This document shows, in pieces, positions 8,135 to 16,239 of a stretch of DNA of 64,000 nt (its first letter is position 1; each line of letters opens with the position of its first letter). Made by a program: the position numbers and the translations under genes. The stretch lies in NCBI GenBank assembly GCA_029009095.1, contig JAQXJT010000039.1:1-64000 (forward strand), given 5' to 3'. Under the pieces are notes generated by a model. The model saw only the letters and a list, made by a program, of their open reading frames with translations. It searched no databases and was not told the DNA's origin. Source of the stretch: a bacterium (GTDB lineage Bacteria; Bacillota; Clostridia; Oscillospirales; Oscillospiraceae).

Positions 8135-9817
8135 TTACGCTCCCTTTCTGTTCTCTCTGCACAGCGCCACCACGTCCTCGTTGGTGACGGCGTTGGCGAA
8201 GAGGTGACGGCTCATGCGGTTGGCGGCGGTGGTATAGAAACTGTTGCGGGCGAAGAAGCTGTTGGGGGTGTTGGTGGTGATCACGCTGCCGTCGAAGAAC
8301 ATACTCACCGCGTCGGCATAGCGGGCGCAGAACTCCACATCATGGGAGACCATCAGGATGGTCACGCCCCGCTCCTTCAGCCGCCCCAGCAGCGCCGCCA
8401 GCTTCTCCTTGAAGTAGTTGTCAATGCCCTTGGTAGGCTCGTCCAGCAGCAGGATCTTCGGCTCGCAGAGGAGAACCTTGGCCAGCGCCGCGCGCTGCTG
8501 CTCGCCGCCGGAGAGGTCGTAGGGGTGGGTCCGGAGCAGCGCCGTGACCTCGCAGAGCTCCGCTATCTCCGCCACCCGGGCCTTGCGCTCCTCCGCGCTC
8601 TTCCCGCTTGCGTCCAGCATCTCCATGAGATCCTCCTCCACGGTCTTTTTCACGAAGAGGCTCTTAGGATCCTGGGGCAGCATGGCCAGACAGCCCTGGA
8701 ACAGCTCCGAAGATCTGTACTGTTCCAGCTTCTTCCCGTGGATGTACACCTTGCCCCGGTAGGGCTTCACGATGCCCGCCACCGCCTTGAGCGTGGTGGA
8801 TTTGCCGGTGCCGTTGCCCCCCACCAGCGCGTGGAGGGTACCGGGGGCAATCTTCAGATCCACCCCCCGCAGCACATCGGGCAGGTCTCTCTCGTAGCGG
8901 AACCACAGCTCCTTCAGCTCCACAGCGGGCTCGTCCGGCTCCAGATAGGCGTCCTCCTCCGGAAGGGCGGTGACGGTGATGGGGGTGTCCGCCATCTCCT
9001 CGGAGAGCCAGCGGCGGCCCTCCCGGACGGTCAGGGGGCACTCCAGCTTGCTCTCCAGCGCCTGATGGATACGCACGCTGGCGGGCAGGGAGGCGAGCAT
9101 ATCGCTGCCCAGCAGCCGCAGCCGCTCCCCCACGGTGTAGGGGCTCTCATCGGCGATGACGCGCCCATGCTCCATGACCACCACCCGGTCGGAGGCGGGG
9201 AACACATCCTCCAGACGGTGTTCCGAGAGGATGATGGTAGTGCCCAGCTCCTGATTGATCTTTTTGACGGTGTTGAGGAAGTCCGCCGCGGCGATGGGGT
9301 CCAGCTGGCTGGTAGGCTCGTCCAGAATGAGCACCTCCGGCTGCATGGCCATGATGGAGGCCAGGTTCAGCAGCTGCTTCTGCCCCCCGGAGAGTTCGCT
9401 GACATTCTTATGGAACCAGCTCTGGATGCCGAAGTAGCTGGCCATCTCCGCCACGCGCAGGCGCATGGTGCGCTGGTCGCAGCCCAGGCTCTCCAGCCCG
9501 AAGGCCAGCTCGTGCCAGACCTTGTCGGTGACGATCTGGCTGTCCGGATCCTGCATCACATAGCCGATCTTGCTGCTCTGGCGGCGCTGATCCACCCCGG
9601 AGAGCTCCTCTCCCTCAAAATACACTCCGCCCGTGCGCTTGCCGAAAGGCGTCAGCACGGTTTTCATATGGCGCATGAGCGTGGTCTTGCCGCTGCCGCT
9701 GCGCCCGCACAGGCAGATATACTGCCCCTGTTCGATCTCCAGATTTACATGGATGAGAGCTTCCCTGTCCGTGTGTGGGTAGCTGAAGCTCAGATCCTTG
9801 ACCGCAAAATGCGCCAT
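8135..9817 (-). CDS. ecfA: ECF transporter ATPase, two fused ABC domains
   Basis: 560 aa with two complete nucleotide-binding domains, equivalent to EcfA1-EcfA2 joined. Domain 1 has Walker A GRSGSGKTT, signature LSGGQKQL and Walker B LILDEPTSQLD. Domain 2 has GGNGTGKST, LSGGEQQRA and LLLDEPTKGID. It is cytoplasmic and powers uptake through the T components. The ATG at 9817 has GGAGG 7 nt upstream and overlaps the upstream ecfT by 28 nt. A longer in-frame extension to 9904 runs inside ecfT and is rejected. Confidence 0.95.
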   Translation of the reverse strand: MAHFAVKDLSFSYPHTDREALIHVNLEIEQGQYICLCGRSGSGKTTLMRHMKTVLTPFGKRTGGVYFEGEELSGVDQRRQSSKIGYVMQDPDSQIVTDKVWHELAFGLESLGCDQRTMRLRVAEMASYFGIQSWFHKNVSELSGGQKQLLNLASIMAMQPEVLILDEPTSQLDPIAAADFLNTVKKINQELGTTIILSEHRLEDVFPASDRVVVMEHGRVIADESPYTVGERLRLLGSDMLASLPASVRIHQALESKLECPLTVREGRRWLSEEMADTPITVTALPEEDAYLEPDEPAVELKELWFRYERDLPDVLRGVDLKIAPGTLHALVGGNGTGKSTTLKAVAGIVKPYRGKVYIHGKKLEQYRSSELFQGCLAMLPQDPKSLFVKKTVEEDLMEMLDASGKSAEERKARVAEIAELCEVTALLRTHPYDLSGGEQQRAALAKVLLCEPKILLLDEPTKGIDNYFKEKLAALLGRLKERGVTILMVSHDVEFCARYADAVSMFFDGSVITTNTPNSFFARNSFYTTAANRMSRHLFANAVTNEDVVALCRENRKGA

Positions 9818-10677
9818 GTGACATCCTCCCCTATATGTATGGCCGACGGCGTGAGCAGAAATACGGCATAGCCCAGCGCCCCCAGCAGCGTGTATCCGTT
9901 CCATTCTCCCAGCGTGATCCGGGGGTAAAACTCCGCCCGGGCCGCCCCGTGGGACACGCCCACGAGCAGCAGCGCCAGTCCTCCCAGCAGCACCCCCGCC
10001 GCGACGGTGTCCCGGGAGCTGCGGCGAAAAATATTGAAATTGCTCCGCTCCCCGCTGCCATAGCCCCGGCTCTTCATGCTGTCCGCCGTGACCACCGCCC
10101 CCTCCAGCGCCCAGGAGGTGAGCACCGAGAGGATATCAGCGCTGTGGCGGAGCCGCTCCCGCTTCTCCCCGTTGTCCGGGGACATACCAATGCACCGCCG
10201 GGCTCCCATGATGGTTTTGGCCTTGTTCTCAAAGTTGGGGATCAGCCGCAGGATCATGGACAGCAGCAGCGAGAGGGAGGGGATGAGCCGGCCAAAGAGA
10301 CAGATGAACTTGTCCGAAGTCATCACCACGTTGTAGCAGGAAAACCAGAGCATGACGCTCAAAAAGATGGACCCGGCGCAGATGCCGTAGAGCAGCGCCT
10401 CCCGGGTAAAGACCCGGCCGCCCCAGTAGGTGAAGAGGACAGTGTCCCCCTCCTGTACCAGTACGGCGTTCAGCGCCGCCATCGCAGCCCAGAGCAAGAC
10501 CATCCCGCCCAGAAATTTCAGCCCTTTTCTCCCCCGGAGCAGCAGGTAGTAGAGCAGTGAGGAGAAGAGGGAGATGGCCAGGAACAGCGGGTGGGAGAAA
10601 AACATTCCCGTAATAATGGCTCCCAGAAAAAAGAGGAAGCCCACCGCCGGATGATAGGCGGCAAACGCATCTTCCAT
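9790..10677 (-). CDS. ecfT: ECF transporter T component (first copy)
   Basis: A CbiQ/EcfT family membrane protein of 295 aa. The N-terminus contains YHPAVGFLFFLG, a first hydrophobic region follows, and the coupling motif SMKSRGY lies at about 203-209. GAGAGG is 7 nt before the ATG, which starts 3 nt after the DUF4430 stop. Overlap with the ATPase gene indicates tight co-translation. Paralogous to the T component at 6525-7415 but clearly diverged. Confidence 0.9.
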   Translation of the reverse strand: MEDAFAAYHPAVGFLFFLGAIITGMFFSHPLFLAISLFSSLLYYLLLRGRKGLKFLGGMVLLWAAMAALNAVLVQEGDTVLFTYWGGRVFTREALLYGICAGSIFLSVMLWFSCYNVVMTSDKFICLFGRLIPSLSLLLSMILRLIPNFENKAKTIMGARRCIGMSPDNGEKRERLRHSADILSVLTSWALEGAVVTADSMKSRGYGSGERSNFNIFRRSSRDTVAAGVLLGGLALLLVGVSHGAARAEFYPRITLGEWNGYTLLGALGYAVFLLTPSAIHIGEDVTWRILRSRI

Positions 10678-10680
10678 GGC

Positions 10681-11847
10681 TTATCCTCTCGTCCCGCCCC
10701 CGGCGGCCAGATCCCGGCAGGTGTAATACCATGTCACCGCGTCGCCGTCGGAGAGCAGATAGCAGTCGCTGGTATAGTTGGGCGACCAGCCGTTGACCAG
10801 GTAGAGCCAGCCGGACTGCTCCCCGCAGTCGAACTCGTAGAGATGGTTCACGCCCTGCACATAGTAACTGTTGTAAAGGGGCGTCCAGGCGCTCTCCATC
10901 TGGATCCCGGCCAGAGTGCAGGCCCGGTTGAGGGCATCGTAGGCGCTCTCCCCCTCGTGGAAGGTGAGGCGGGTGGCGGGGAGAATGACCCCGTCGGCGG
11001 GCACATAGGCGTCCTTGCCCTCGGCGAGGGAGTCCATATTCTCCAGCACCTCCGTGCAGAGGATCTCAATGGTGCAGACCGGCAGGGTCTCGCCCTCCCC
11101 GTTCTGTCCGTCGCCCTCCAGGAAGCTGGCCTCCAGCGCCTCGCTCCGCTCCCGCTGCCGCTGATGCGACAGATCCCGGAGCTCCCCGGCGGTGAAGCAC
11201 AGTCCCTCCGCACTCTCGTCCAGACAGCGCAGGGCAAAGTCCGTCAGGGAGGTGAGGCGCAGCGGGAACACGTCGCCCTCCTGCCCCTCGGGCAGCGAGA
11301 GTTCCTCCCCCGCGCGCAGATCGACGCCGCCCAGCGCCGCCGTACCACGCAGCAGAGAGAGCGAACTGTTGCCGTGTCCCGTGGAGGCGAGGATCACAGC
11401 GTCCTCCCCCACGCGGATATCCTCCCCCCGGAGTCGCAGCGCCGCCCCCTGGGGCAGCCGGGCACAGAAAGCGCCGGAGAGCAGCTCCAGCGTCACGCGC
11501 CCGTCCTCCGTGCCCACGCTCAGGCGGCTGCTCTCATCCAGCACCAGCCCGCTCTCCCCCCAGGAAAGGGTCAGCTGGGAGAGGCTCAGCGTCTCCACCT
11601 CGTCTCCATCCCGGAGACGGGTGCTGTCCTGGATGGCGTAGGCCACGCCGCCGCGGTAGATGTTGGCGCTGCCCATTCTGTCGCTGACGGCGATCTCCAC
11701 GCCGTCCTCTCCGGCGCCGGGCGCAGTCTTTTCAAACCAGCCCTGCACCTCCCCCACCATCAAAATACCGGTAACGGCGATGACCACGACAGCCGCCACC
11801 ATGACGGTGTTCAGCAGCACTCTCTTTTTGGCCGCTTTGCTCTTCAC
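10681..11847 (-). CDS. Membrane-anchored FecR-like/DUF4430 protein of the ECF operon
   Basis: 388 aa. The N-terminal hydrophobic anchor is at about 12-32. The extracytoplasmic part then resembles a FecR-type beta domain (about 45-190) and a charged linker follows. The C-terminal DUF4430 domain (about 300-380) contains FHEGESAYDALNRA and a GWLYLVNGWSPN motif. DUF4430 is related to the C-terminal domain of transcobalamin and intrinsic factor, so a cell-surface ligand-capture role for the adjacent ECF importer is a reasonable inference. The specific ligand is unknown. It precedes ecfT by 3 nt and has no obvious promoter, so it is probably cotranscribed from upstream. Confidence 0.8.
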   Translation of the reverse strand: MKSKAAKKRVLLNTVMVAAVVVIAVTGILMVGEVQGWFEKTAPGAGEDGVEIAVSDRMGSANIYRGGVAYAIQDSTRLRDGDEVETLSLSQLTLSWGESGLVLDESSRLSVGTEDGRVTLELLSGAFCARLPQGAALRLRGEDIRVGEDAVILASTGHGNSSLSLLRGTAALGGVDLRAGEELSLPEGQEGDVFPLRLTSLTDFALRCLDESAEGLCFTAGELRDLSHQRQRERSEALEASFLEGDGQNGEGETLPVCTIEILCTEVLENMDSLAEGKDAYVPADGVILPATRLTFHEGESAYDALNRACTLAGIQMESAWTPLYNSYYVQGVNHLYEFDCGEQSGWLYLVNGWSPNYTSDCYLLSDGDAVTWYYTCRDLAAGGGTRG

Positions 11848-11895
11848 TGCGCCTCTCCCTTCTTTTTATCCGTTTTTTGTCTTATCCGTTTCCGC

Positions 11896-14499
11896 TCAAA
11901 GCGCCTCAATGGCGGCGCGCAGGATCTCGTTGAATTTGACAGGGTCGTCGATGCCCGCCGGGGAGATGGGCTCGCCGAAGACCACGTCCACCCGTCCGCC
12001 CACCGGGGGCAGGAAGGTGCGGTGCGCCTCGTCCATGGGCTTCACGCCCTTGATATGTACCGGCACCACGCTCACCCCGGAGGCGATGGCCAGCCGGGCA
12101 GGCCCCTCCCGGAAGGAGAGGATGGCGTTGGAGGTGTCGTAGTTGGTACCCTCGGGGAAAATGAGCACGTTCCAGCCGTCACGCAGCAGCTCCAGGCAGC
12201 GCTCCAGCGTGGCCATGGAGTTGCCCGTGCGGTCCACGGGCACCAGATTGTAGCCCCGGAGCAGAGCGGAGTACTTCCTGTAGCTCTTATCCTCCAACAG
12301 ATCTCTCTTGCCCACCACGGCGGTGTTGTTCCTCTGCTCCCTGCTCAAAAAGCCGCCGATCCACGCGGGGTCGATCACCGTCTCATGGTTGGAGCAGATC
12401 ATGTAGTTGCCCTCGGCGGGGATATTCTCCATGCCGCTGCCGCAAACCTTCCAGTGCCGGAGCGCCACCCGGGTGAGGGCGTCGCTGACGGCGCGGTCAA
12501 AGGAGCTGGAGTTCATGGGATAGAGGGAGAGATCCAGCGCTTTCTTGTTGTTCTTCTCCATCACATCGTAGGATGTCACAGCCTCCAGCAGCGCGCCAAA
12601 GGTCTCGGGGACTTCGGCCAGCTGGAAGAGGTCGACGCCGAAGGTCTCCTCCACGGACGTGGCCAGGTCGATGGCCTGCAGGGAGTCCAAATCCAGCGGC
12701 AGCCCCTCGGTGAGCTCCACGGTGTGCCACCAGGGCCCGGCCACCTCCGCCAGCAGCTCCCGCAGCTCGGCGGCGGGGCCGTTCTCTCCCACAGGACGGA
12801 GGGCCGCTTCAGACACCGGAGCGGAGAGGCCCTGCTCCACCATCTCCGTGAGGCGGAAGCGCTGGGGCTTGTTGGTGGAGGAGAGGGGCAGTTCGGGGAG
12901 CATATAGACCTCCCGGGGCCGGAAGGCGGGGGGCAGCGAGGAGGCGCGTTCGAGAATATGGAGACGGGCAGACTCCTCGGGGATGCCGTTGCGCACCGCC
13001 ACCACCGCCAGCGCGAAGGCGTCGCAGCCGCCCTCGTCCGGCACCCGGAAAGCGCAGATGCTCTCCACATCATTGATGTTGCGGTACCTGCTTTCGATCT
13101 CCTCGGGCAGGAGCTTCTCCCCGTTACGCAGCACGATGGCCTCCTTGGCCCTGCCTGCGATGACCAGGCAGCCTTCCTCATTGAACCAGCCCAGATCGCC
13201 GGTCTTGAAGTAGCCGTCCTCCGTGAAGCAGCCCTCCATGTCCTCAGGATCCAGGTAGGAGATCATGCGGAAGGGAGAGAGCACCTCCACCTCGCCCCGG
13301 CCATGCCCGTCCGCGTTCACTACGCGGATATCCAGACCCTCGCCGTGCCGGGACATTTTCCCCGTGGAGTTCAGGTAGTAGCCCGTGCCGGTGACGGCCA
13401 GCGGCGCGCCCAGCTCCGTCAGGCCATAGGCCAGGGACACGTCGATGCCCATGTCCAGGAAAAAGGCCATGGTCTCCCCGTCCAAGGGGGAGGCGCCGAT
13501 CATAAAGCTCCGCAGCTCGCCGCCGAGCGCCTTATTGTTGAGGAAGTGCAGCAGCTTCCGCCCGGCGCGCCAGCCGAAGCGGCGGCGCAGAAATCCGCTG
13601 ACGCCCAGCAGGGCGTTCACCAGCATCCGCTTGGCGGGCTTGTCCAGCCCGGCGCGGATCTTCTTCATCAGGGAGGTGAGCATACTGGGCACGGTGCAGA
13701 TGTTGTCCGGGTGCAGCTCCTGCAGGACGCTCACCAGCGCCCGGGGACTGATCCGCTCCACGATGATGACCTGGGTGTTGCAGTAGAGACCAAAGGTGGT
13801 GCACAGCAGCCCCGCCACATGGTAGGGCGGGAAGAGCATCAGCTCCCGCTCCTTATTGTAGTTGTAGGGCGGCTCGTTCTTATAGATCCCGCAGTCGTCG
13901 GCGGTGTGCCACTCGATGGCGTCGGCGATGCTGCTCTGGGGCAGCAGCACGCCCTTGCGCCGCGCCCCGGTGGTGCCGGAGGAGAAGAGCACATAGAAGG
14001 TGCCCTCCGGCAGGGCGGACGCCGGGGCCAGGATCTCGTCCAGCCGCTCGCTGCCCCCCTCTTTCAGCGGGAAATCCTCCTCCACCGCGTAAAAGGGGAT
14101 GCGATCCCTGAAATTGGCGGGGAGGGTAAAGGCGGGGTCGGTGGTGAACACCGCGCGCACCTCCGTCTGGCGGAGCATGGTGTGGATCTGGGCCTCGGGG
14201 ATGCCCGGGTCGATGCAGACCATGATGTAGCCCCCCTGAGAGGCGGCGAAATAGAGACTGTACCACCAGGGCCGCAGCGCCGCCACCACGCCGATGCGGT
14301 CGCCCCTGCGCAATCCCGCCTCACGCAGCCGCTCCAGCAGCCGCTCGCCGGCCTCCCGGATGCGGCGATAGCTGACCTCCTCCCGGCTGCCGTCTGCATG
14401 CTGGTAGATGGCGAAGATCTTGTCTCCGCCCCGGCGGAGGCCGCTGTCCAGCATTTCCTGTACGGTGAGCTTTCCGGTAAACAGGGAACGATTGTCCAA
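11896..14499 (-). CDS. Fusion: AMP-dependent acyl ligase, acyl carrier domain, PlsC acyltransferase
   Basis: 867 aa with three modules. Residues 1 to about 540 form an adenylating acyl-CoA/acyl-ACP synthetase with P-loop FSSGTTGARRKG (172-183). Residues about 570-645 form a phosphopantetheine carrier with attachment Ser near 604 in LDLDSLQAIDL. The C-terminus (about 665-867) is a PlsC-type acyltransferase with NHETVID near 702 and FPEGTN. Together they could activate a fatty acid, carry it covalently and transfer it to a (lyso)lipid, as in Aas-type recycling but with an internal carrier. Start is TTG at 14499 with AGGAGG 10 nt upstream. It follows mreB in the same operon. Confidence 0.88.
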   Translation of the reverse strand: MDNRSLFTGKLTVQEMLDSGLRRGGDKIFAIYQHADGSREEVSYRRIREAGERLLERLREAGLRRGDRIGVVAALRPWWYSLYFAASQGGYIMVCIDPGIPEAQIHTMLRQTEVRAVFTTDPAFTLPANFRDRIPFYAVEEDFPLKEGGSERLDEILAPASALPEGTFYVLFSSGTTGARRKGVLLPQSSIADAIEWHTADDCGIYKNEPPYNYNKERELMLFPPYHVAGLLCTTFGLYCNTQVIIVERISPRALVSVLQELHPDNICTVPSMLTSLMKKIRAGLDKPAKRMLVNALLGVSGFLRRRFGWRAGRKLLHFLNNKALGGELRSFMIGASPLDGETMAFFLDMGIDVSLAYGLTELGAPLAVTGTGYYLNSTGKMSRHGEGLDIRVVNADGHGRGEVEVLSPFRMISYLDPEDMEGCFTEDGYFKTGDLGWFNEEGCLVIAGRAKEAIVLRNGEKLLPEEIESRYRNINDVESICAFRVPDEGGCDAFALAVVAVRNGIPEESARLHILERASSLPPAFRPREVYMLPELPLSSTNKPQRFRLTEMVEQGLSAPVSEAALRPVGENGPAAELRELLAEVAGPWWHTVELTEGLPLDLDSLQAIDLATSVEETFGVDLFQLAEVPETFGALLEAVTSYDVMEKNNKKALDLSLYPMNSSSFDRAVSDALTRVALRHWKVCGSGMENIPAEGNYMICSNHETVIDPAWIGGFLSREQRNNTAVVGKRDLLEDKSYRKYSALLRGYNLVPVDRTGNSMATLERCLELLRDGWNVLIFPEGTNYDTSNAILSFREGPARLAIASGVSVVPVHIKGVKPMDEAHRTFLPPVGGRVDVVFGEPISPAGIDDPVKFNEILRAAIEAL

Positions 14500-14521
14500 T
14501 TCTTCCTGACCTCCTTTTCGT

Positions 14522-15556
14522 TCAGCCCTTGATCTGACGGCGCCGGGCCAGATTGATCATCCCTTCGGGCATATTGTTCAGTTTGGACAGCATACGCCCG
14601 GCCCCGTAGACGGTGCAGGAGAGGGGATCGTCCACCACATGGGCGGCGATGCCCGTGCGCTCGGTGACCAGCTTGTCCAGCCCGTAGAGCAGGCTGCCGC
14701 CGCCGCAGAGGACGATTCCGTTCTCGCTCACATCCGCCACCAGCTCCGGCGCGGAGCGCTCCAGCACCATGTGAGCGGTCTCCAGCACGATGTTCACCGG
14801 CTCCTCCAGCGCCTCCACCATGTCGTCGCTGCTGACGGTGACGCTGCGGGCCAGCCCGGTCATCAGGCAGCGGCCCTTGACCTCCTCGTAACTCACCTCG
14901 CTCCGGGTCTTCACGCAGCCGATGCTCTTTTTCAGAGCCTCGGCGGTGGGCTGGCCGATGAGCAGGTTGTGCTTGCGGCGGATATACCGGATGATGGCCT
15001 CGTCAAAGCTCTCTCCGGCGGTCTTGATGGACTCGGACTCCACCACGCCTCCGGCCGAGATCACCGCCGCCTCGGTGGTGCCGCTGCCGATGTCCAGGAT
15101 CATCTGGCCGTTGGGCCGGTTCACATCCAGCCCCGCGCCCACGGCGGAGGCCACGCTGCTCTCCACCAGATAGACCTTCCGGCACCCGGCCTCGGCGCAG
15201 GCGTCGATCACGGCTCGCTCCTCCACGCCCGTGATGCTGCCGGGCACACAGATGAGCACCCGGGGCTTGAAGAGGGAGAAGGCGGTGACCTTCTTCACCA
15301 GTTCCTGAAGCATCAGCGTGGCCATGTCGTAATCGGAGATCACCCCGTGGCTGATGGGATGGATGGCGGCCACATTGGCAGGGGTGCGCCCCAGCATTTT
15401 TCTGGCTTCCTCGCCCACCCGGAGCATACGCCCGTCCTGCTTGTCCATGGCCACCACCGTGGGCTCGCGCAGCCGGATCCCCTTGCCGTCCACATAGAGC
15501 AGCGTGCTGTCCGTGCCCATATCGATGGCGATATCCCGTTCTACAAAGACTATCAT
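14522..15556 (-). CDS. mreB: Rod-shape protein MreB/Mbl
   Basis: A bacterial actin of 344 aa that organises lateral wall synthesis beneath the membrane. Phosphate-1 motif is IDMGTDSTLLYV near the N-terminus, phosphate-2 LDIGSGTTEAAV mid-protein, and the adenosine motif is GIVLCGGGSLLYGLD. GAGGTG precedes the ATG by 5 nt. Unlike classical mreBCD loci there is no mreC or mreD beside it, so it is likely an additional Mbl/MreBH-like paralog. It lies between comF and the lipid-acylation fusion. Confidence 0.92.
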   Translation of the reverse strand: MIVFVERDIAIDMGTDSTLLYVDGKGIRLREPTVVAMDKQDGRMLRVGEEARKMLGRTPANVAAIHPISHGVISDYDMATLMLQELVKKVTAFSLFKPRVLICVPGSITGVEERAVIDACAEAGCRKVYLVESSVASAVGAGLDVNRPNGQMILDIGSGTTEAAVISAGGVVESESIKTAGESFDEAIIRYIRRKHNLLIGQPTAEALKKSIGCVKTRSEVSYEEVKGRCLMTGLARSVTVSSDDMVEALEEPVNIVLETAHMVLERSAPELVADVSENGIVLCGGGSLLYGLDKLVTERTGIAAHVVDDPLSCTVYGAGRMLSKLNNMPEGMINLARRRQIKG

Positions 15557-15588
15557 CGTTTCACCTCAACATTCCTCCGCACTCCGGG

Positions 15589-16239
15589 TCATTCTCCCCG
15601 GGAGCAGGCCACCACCGCGCCGCAGACCTCCGCCGCGCCGTGCATTTTCAGTATTCTCGCGCATTCGGACATGGTGGCGCCGGTGGTGAAGATATCGTCC
15701 ACCAGCAGCACCCGCCGTCCCTCCGCCGCCGCGCCCTCCAAAAGGCCGTAGCAGCCGGAAATATTCGCCCGCCGCGCCGTCGCGTCCCCGGTACGGGACT
15801 GGGGCGGCGCGTTGCGCAGCTTTTTCAGCAGCGGCCTCCACTCCACATCCAGCCGCCCACTCAGCTCCCTTGCCAGCTCCTCAGCCTGGTCGTAGCCCCG
15901 CTGCCGCCGCCGCACGGGGTGGAGGGGCACATGGCTTATGAGGTCGTAGTCGTCCCGCCGCTCCGCCAGCGTCTCCGCCATCAGCGCGGCGTAGCTCCCG
16001 GCGTAGTGCGCCCGGCCGCCGAACTTGTAGCGGTGCAGGGAGTCTTTCACCTTTCCCTCGTAGTAGAGGGGCGACGCCACCCACGCCACAAACCCGGTCG
16101 TTTTCTCCCCCGCGCGGCGGTAGGGGAGGCTTTTTCTGCACGCCGGACAGACCTCCCGCTCCCCCCTGGGGAGGACGCGTTCGCAGAACACGCATTTCCC
16201 CGGGAACAGCAGCTCCGCCAGGATGTCCACAAGGCTCAT
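15589..16239 (-). CDS. comF: ComF family phosphoribosyltransferase-like protein
   Basis: 216 aa. The N-terminal zinc-ribbon CVFC...CPAC (about 16-34) is followed by a phosphoribosyltransferase domain with the PRPP loop VLLVDDIFTTGATM. ComF proteins act with DNA-uptake or single-strand DNA metabolism factors in competent bacteria; the catalytic role is unclear. The ATG overlaps the recD2 stop (ATGA), so they are translationally coupled. Length is typical (about 220-240). Confidence 0.92.
   Translation of the reverse strand: MSLVDILAELLFPGKCVFCERVLPRGEREVCPACRKSLPYRRAGEKTTGFVAWVASPLYYEGKVKDSLHRYKFGGRAHYAGSYAALMAETLAERRDDYDLISHVPLHPVRRRQRGYDQAEELARELSGRLDVEWRPLLKKLRNAPPQSRTGDATARRANISGCYGLLEGAAAEGRRVLLVDDIFTTGATMSECARILKMHGAAEVCGAVVACSRGE

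Noticed and set aside
11848..11895. Possible cobalamin riboswitch before the DUF4430/ECF genes
   Set aside because: The gap is only 48 bp, far too short for a cobalamin riboswitch.
10591..14532. A 1,313-codon open frame on the plus strand
   Set aside because: It is antisense to ecfT, the DUF4430 gene and the ligase fusion, and its His/Gln/Gly-rich product has no domain. Long antisense frames are expected at this GC content.
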